From assembly GCA_038380795.1 (NCBI GenBank), contig CM076259.1, forward strand, positions 27,634,977 to 27,698,976: DNA of 64,000 bases. Reading direction: 5' to 3'. Below the pieces are notes generated by a model, which was not told the DNA's origin, did no database searches, and saw nothing but the letters and a program-made list of their open reading frames with translations. Below, one piece after another: positions 60,901 through 64,000 of the stretch (position 1 is the stretch's first letter; every line of letters starts with the position of its first letter). The DNA comes from Pyrocephalus nanus. Taxonomy: Eukaryota > Chordata > Aves > Passeriformes > Tyrannidae. The position numbers were made by a program, and so were the translations under genes.

Positions 60901-63183
60901 ATATTCATTCCCTTACTCCCATCCAGCTTAGAATGCAGTTGTGTTCAACATATTAACGCACATGGAGCAAAGAGAAGGACCAGAGCACCATTGCTTTAAA
61001 GATTAGTGCTGCACCCACCATCCATGTGAAGGCGAGGGGCGTGCCCAGCCCAGGAACAGTGGGAGATGGAAGCTAACAAGGCAGTTCCAGAAGTTCTACG
61101 CTGTACCCAGCTCCCCTTTTACCTGCATCCTGCGGCCAGCCTGACGAGCCCCTGGCGTGGTCCCATCAGTGATGCCAAGGAGTGGGCCGAACCCGAAACT
61201 TCCAGAGAGCATGCGGTTCATGTGCTGTCGGTGGATGGCAAAAGGATCCCTTTTGGAAGGGTTGAGAGAACAGTGGTGAGGACAAAGCCCCATATAATCC
61301 AACCCTTATGACTGCAAGTTTTTCTAAGAAAACTATACATTCCTTTCCAGGCTGAAAGTGGAGAATCCTGAGAATTCGTTGTTGTGCATGGTGATCCTTG
61401 GGGCTGGAAGGGACTTCTGAATCCCACTCATTTCTTGTAATAGAAGGTGTTATACCACAGAAGCCTTCTCAGGTACTAATTGCTGTCTGCTCAGAAGTAG
61501 GCTGGTGTTCTGCTTCCTGTACTGCTTTGTGGAGTCAAACATGACCAAGGCCATTCCAAAACCTCACTGCTCTAACTAACGAAGACCACTTCTCAGACCT
61601 GCCACCATTTCACAGTCCTTTCCTCTTGTGGCAAAAAAACCCTCTACATTAAGAGCTCTGCAAAACAGTCAAACCCTTCTAAAAGGACAGTTCTTCATTT
61701 TGCAGGGAACTGCACGAAGACTCTCCCAACTGCAAAGAGAGCATGAGATCCTATATATTGTCTTCTCCCCCCTCCAACATACACGCACAAAAACACTCCA
61801 ATGCAAGACTGAAACCTCCAGAATGGACTGTATGGCCTGACACCCCTGTGCCCCCACGAATCATCTCAACACCTGGTCAAGGGGTTGAGATCACATACAG
61901 CTTTTGCAGATTTGAGAAGGAAAGGGAACAATAACTGAGGTGCCTAACTGGTTTTCCCCTCTTTTGCAGCCTCCACTTTGAGGGCTGCACACATTCACAC
62001 AGGCCAGAGAAGCAAGAGGAAGAGGAGGGTAAGGAAAAACAGTCACAGATTACAGTGGCCACAGTAAAAAACTTCTGGGAAATACCATAGCTTTTTTCCT
62101 GCACATCTTATAGTCTGCAATTATCCCTCTGGAGAGTTAATAACCCCAACAGCAGAGACTGTTCCTGAGATCACAAAAGCACCTACTACAAACCAATACT
62201 TTTCTGTCTCTCCTGGAAGTGCTTCCCATAATAAAAGCTAGACTCATACCTGCCACATCAATGAGAGGAACACAGTCATCCTGTGACTAACTCGGACATC
62301 AAGGTTTCCTCTCCTGCTAATTTGCTCACAGCTGATAAAATTCTTGCTTATTACCAATTCTATCAGCAAAAAATTGACTACTCTTCTAAATATGTTAATT
62401 TCACAAAATTTATAGTAGTGCAGTGCTTAACAGAATCAAATTCTTCCTGTGTTAACAGTCTATTCCTTATCCGCTTTGGCAAGGACTGCCAACTTAGTGT
62501 CACTGCCAAAATTTATCAATAGCATCCAATTTCTGGACTGTGGACAGAAACAAAAACATTCAGTAAAAGGAATCCCAGGAAGAGTTCTTGGGACCTTTGT
62601 TAGATCTCAATACTAGTGTTTCAAAACTGCCCGTTGGCTTCTCTTTACTTTGTTCCTCACAACTTGACAACTGCTTCAGCAGTCTCCACCAGCTCCATTA
62701 ATAAGTTCCTGTGCACAGCAGCAACAAACATTGGATGGAACAGCAGATTTTATCTACCGAACTGCAACCCTACTTTGCATAAGAAAAAGGAATCCTTGCG
62801 CAAAGAAACAGATTAGCTATTCCAGCCCTCTCCTCCTCTCAGACAGCTGCGATGCCTTTTGGCCTACTTTATTATGCTTCCCTCCAAGACCACGCTCCAA
62901 TATCACGGAAACGGGACCAGCGCGAACCAGGTTATTCCCCGCGCTGCCCCCTGGGAGGATGTTTGTGTTTGTCCCCAGACAGCTCCGCCGCAGCCCGGCA
63001 AGGCCTCTGCCCGCCTGTCCGGACGCGGGGGGAGCGCGCATCTGCCCCCGCGCCGATCTCGGGCAGGATCCCGCATCCCTCCCTCCCGCCGCTTCCCCCC
63101 ACCCCCATCCTGAGGATGCCCTGCCCGACTCACATGGCAAACATGGGATCCTCAGGCTCGCCATCCCTCATCAGCCGGAACAT
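57923..63183 (-). CDS. MLF2: Myeloid leukemia factor 2, seven coding exons, 243 aa
   Basis: MLF2 is a small Mlf1/MLF2-domain protein found in nucleus and cytoplasm and linked to protein quality control with DNAJB6/HSP70-type chaperones. Coding exons (minus) are 63183-63134, 61249-61123, 60660-60625, 59229-59176, 58796-58671, 58349-58190 and 58101-57923. All introns are GT-AG; the 732-nt join is open. It starts [22 protein letters not shown] Met/Gly-rich centre (residues 60-89, FGMLGM and [13 protein letters not shown]) is followed by the conserved [17 protein letters not shown] and [15 protein letters not shown]. Next come the [19 protein letters not shown] block and [15 protein letters not shown], and the end is [11 protein letters not shown]. 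Human MLF2 is 248 aa; the small deficit lies near exon 3 and in the Gly/Arg-rich C-terminal part. The ATG has A at -3. Confidence 0.97.
61250..63133 (-). other. MLF2: MLF2 intron between coding exons 1 and 2
   Basis: About 1.9 kb lies between GCCAT|GTGAGTCGG (63134) and CCTTCCAAAAG|GGATCC (61249). No repeat was recognised with confidence; 61380-61420 could be a degraded CR1 scrap. Confidence 0.8.
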
Positions 63184-63207
63184 GCTTCCCTCGCTCGGGG
63201 GCGGCCT
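63184..63207 (-). other. MLF2: 5' UTR part of MLF2 start-codon exon
   Basis: An acceptor CCCCTCCGCAG|AGGCCGCC places the exon start at 63207, 24 nt before the ATG. An upstream noncoding exon is therefore expected. Confidence 0.7.
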
Positions 63208-63428
63208 CTGCGGAGGGGAGAGGGCGGTGAGCACGGCCGGGGCCGAGGGCGGGGAGGGGCGGAGCGGCGGGACCGGCCCCCCCGCCCCGCCGCCATCCCG
63301 GGCAGGTGACGGCAGGGCTCCCCCCGCCCCCGCGCCCTGCCCTGCCCTGCCCGGCCCTGCCGTGCCTGGCGGTGGTGGCGGGCGCGGCGCTCCCGGTGGG
63401 CGCTCCCGGAGCCGCTGGGAACGCTCAC

Positions 63429-63500
63429 GCCTCCGCGCCCATCGCGGACCGCACCGCTGCCCCCGCCGTGCCCGCACCGCGCATGCGCGCCCGCCCCGGG
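63429..63500 (-). other. MLF2: Probable MLF2 noncoding exon 1
   Basis: The minus-strand donor GCGGAGGC|GTGAGCG (exon end 63429) lies just inside the promoter island and would splice to 63207. The upstream edge near the NRF1 motif at 63479 is a guess. Confidence 0.5.
63479..63488. promoter_or_regulatory. NRF1 palindrome GCGCATGCGC
   Basis: This is an exact match to the NRF1 consensus palindrome, about 50 bp upstream of the proposed MLF2 exon 1 donor. Confidence 0.65.
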
Positions 63501-63670
63501 GGAAGGCGCGGGCGGGGAGGGGCCGCACGGCACAGCGCCCCCTGGCGGCCCCCGCGGGGAGCGCCCCCGGCCCGCTCCGGGCAGCGCCCGGCAGGGACTG
63601 TGAGGGTGGAACGGGAACAGACGGGCCTCGGGGAGGCCTCACCGCTGCACCGGCCGAGGCGCAGGGGCAG

Positions 63671-63958
63671 GCTCTGATCTCTCCGGCGACCAGTGACAGG
63701 GAGTGGCCTGAAACTGTGTCAGGGGAGGTTTTGGTTGGATATTAGAAAATTCTTCACCTAGAGGGTGGTTGCACACTGGAACAGGCTCCCCAGGGAAGTG
63801 GCCACAGCACCAAGCCTGACAGAGCTCAAGAATAGTTTGGACAATGCTCTCAGACGCATGGTGTGATTCTTGGGGATGTCCTGTGCGGGGCCAGGAGTTG
63901 GACACGATGATCCTTGTGGGTCCCTTCCAACTCAGAATATTCTGTGATTCTGTCATAA
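63671..63958 (+). repeat. Young CR1 LINE 3' fragment
   Basis: 'gaccagtgacagggagtggc', 'aggggaggttttggttggat', 'gcacactggaacaggctccc' and a final ATTCTGTGATTCTGTCA are well preserved. It is 5'-truncated and ends at the canonical CR1 tail. It lies just beyond the MLF2 island. Confidence 0.93.
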
Positions 63959-64000
63959 CCCCAGTGGCTGGGGGCCAGTTGGTTCCTGGCTAGAGTCGGC

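Larger units (their letters stand above)
62930..63665 (-). promoter_or_regulatory. MLF2: CpG-island promoter of MLF2 with an NRF1 site
   Basis: It is a dense CpG island without a TATA box. GCGCATGCGC at 63479-63488 is a perfect NRF1 palindrome, typical of housekeeping promoters. Long frames on both strands here are compositional. The right end is abutted by a CR1. Confidence 0.75.

Noticed and set aside
62852..63745. 297-codon plus-strand frame over the MLF2 promoter
   Set aside because: It is antisense to the MLF2 start exon, GC-driven, with no domain.
1..64000. Search for CRISPR arrays, tRNA or rRNA genes, toxin-antitoxin or other prokaryotic systems
   Set aside because: No regularly spaced repeats with unique spacers, cloverleaf genes or operon structure were seen. 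The window is vertebrate nuclear DNA.

Overview
This is a vertebrate, almost certainly avian, genomic window. It holds spliced genes with GT-AG introns, CpG-island promoters, and intergenic DNA whose recognisable repeats are mostly CR1 LINE fragments. These range from young copies, whose 3' ends carry the avian octamer-like tail near ATTCTGTGA, to very old ones. There is also one solo endogenous-retrovirus LTR. No prokaryotic, plasmid, phage or CRISPR features are present. The lineage within birds is not certain; the terminal sequence of the LTR would fit a passerine, but this is inference.

Three protein-coding genes can be reconstructed exon by exon, and each joins into an intact reading frame. 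PIANP is on the minus strand: coding 26371-24935, 297 aa, single-pass neural membrane protein, with a probable 5' noncoding exon ending at 32907 beside a CpG island. COPS7A is on the plus strand: coding 41368-43877, seven coding exons, 275 aa, COP9 signalosome subunit 7a. MLF2 is on the minus strand: coding 63183-57923, seven coding exons, 243 aa, plus a 5' noncoding exon and an intron inside the 3' UTR. The order PIANP(-) COPS7A(+) MLF2(-) matches mammalian 12p13-type synteny. There the next gene to the left is ZNF384(-), so the CpG island at about 1.9-3.05 kb is probably the ZNF384 promoter. None of its coding exons lie in the window.

Layout: 1-1.9 kb, probable first intron of the left gene; 1.9-3.05 kb, CpG-island promoter with ETS sites and palindromes; 3.05-23 kb, intergenic with CR1 fragments and candidate regulatory DNA; 23-33.5 kb, PIANP; 33.2-33.9 kb, its CpG island; 34-40.7 kb, intergenic with an old CR1/L2-like repeat field; 40.8-44.45 kb, COPS7A; 44.5-56.7 kb, mostly featureless intergenic DNA with the LTR nested in a CR1; 56.7-63.5 kb, MLF2; 63.67-63.96 kb, a young CR1.

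The genes do not form a pathway. They are neighbours by conserved synteny: a neuronal receptor ligand, a housekeeping deneddylase subunit and a chaperone-associated protein. I found no previously undescribed multi-gene system. The observations most worth checking are a 75-nt in-frame, stop-free intron in COPS7A, a 3' UTR intron in MLF2 placed near the nonsense-mediated-decay threshold, the palindromic promoter elements near 3 kb, and a motif-dense candidate enhancer near 15.9 kb.
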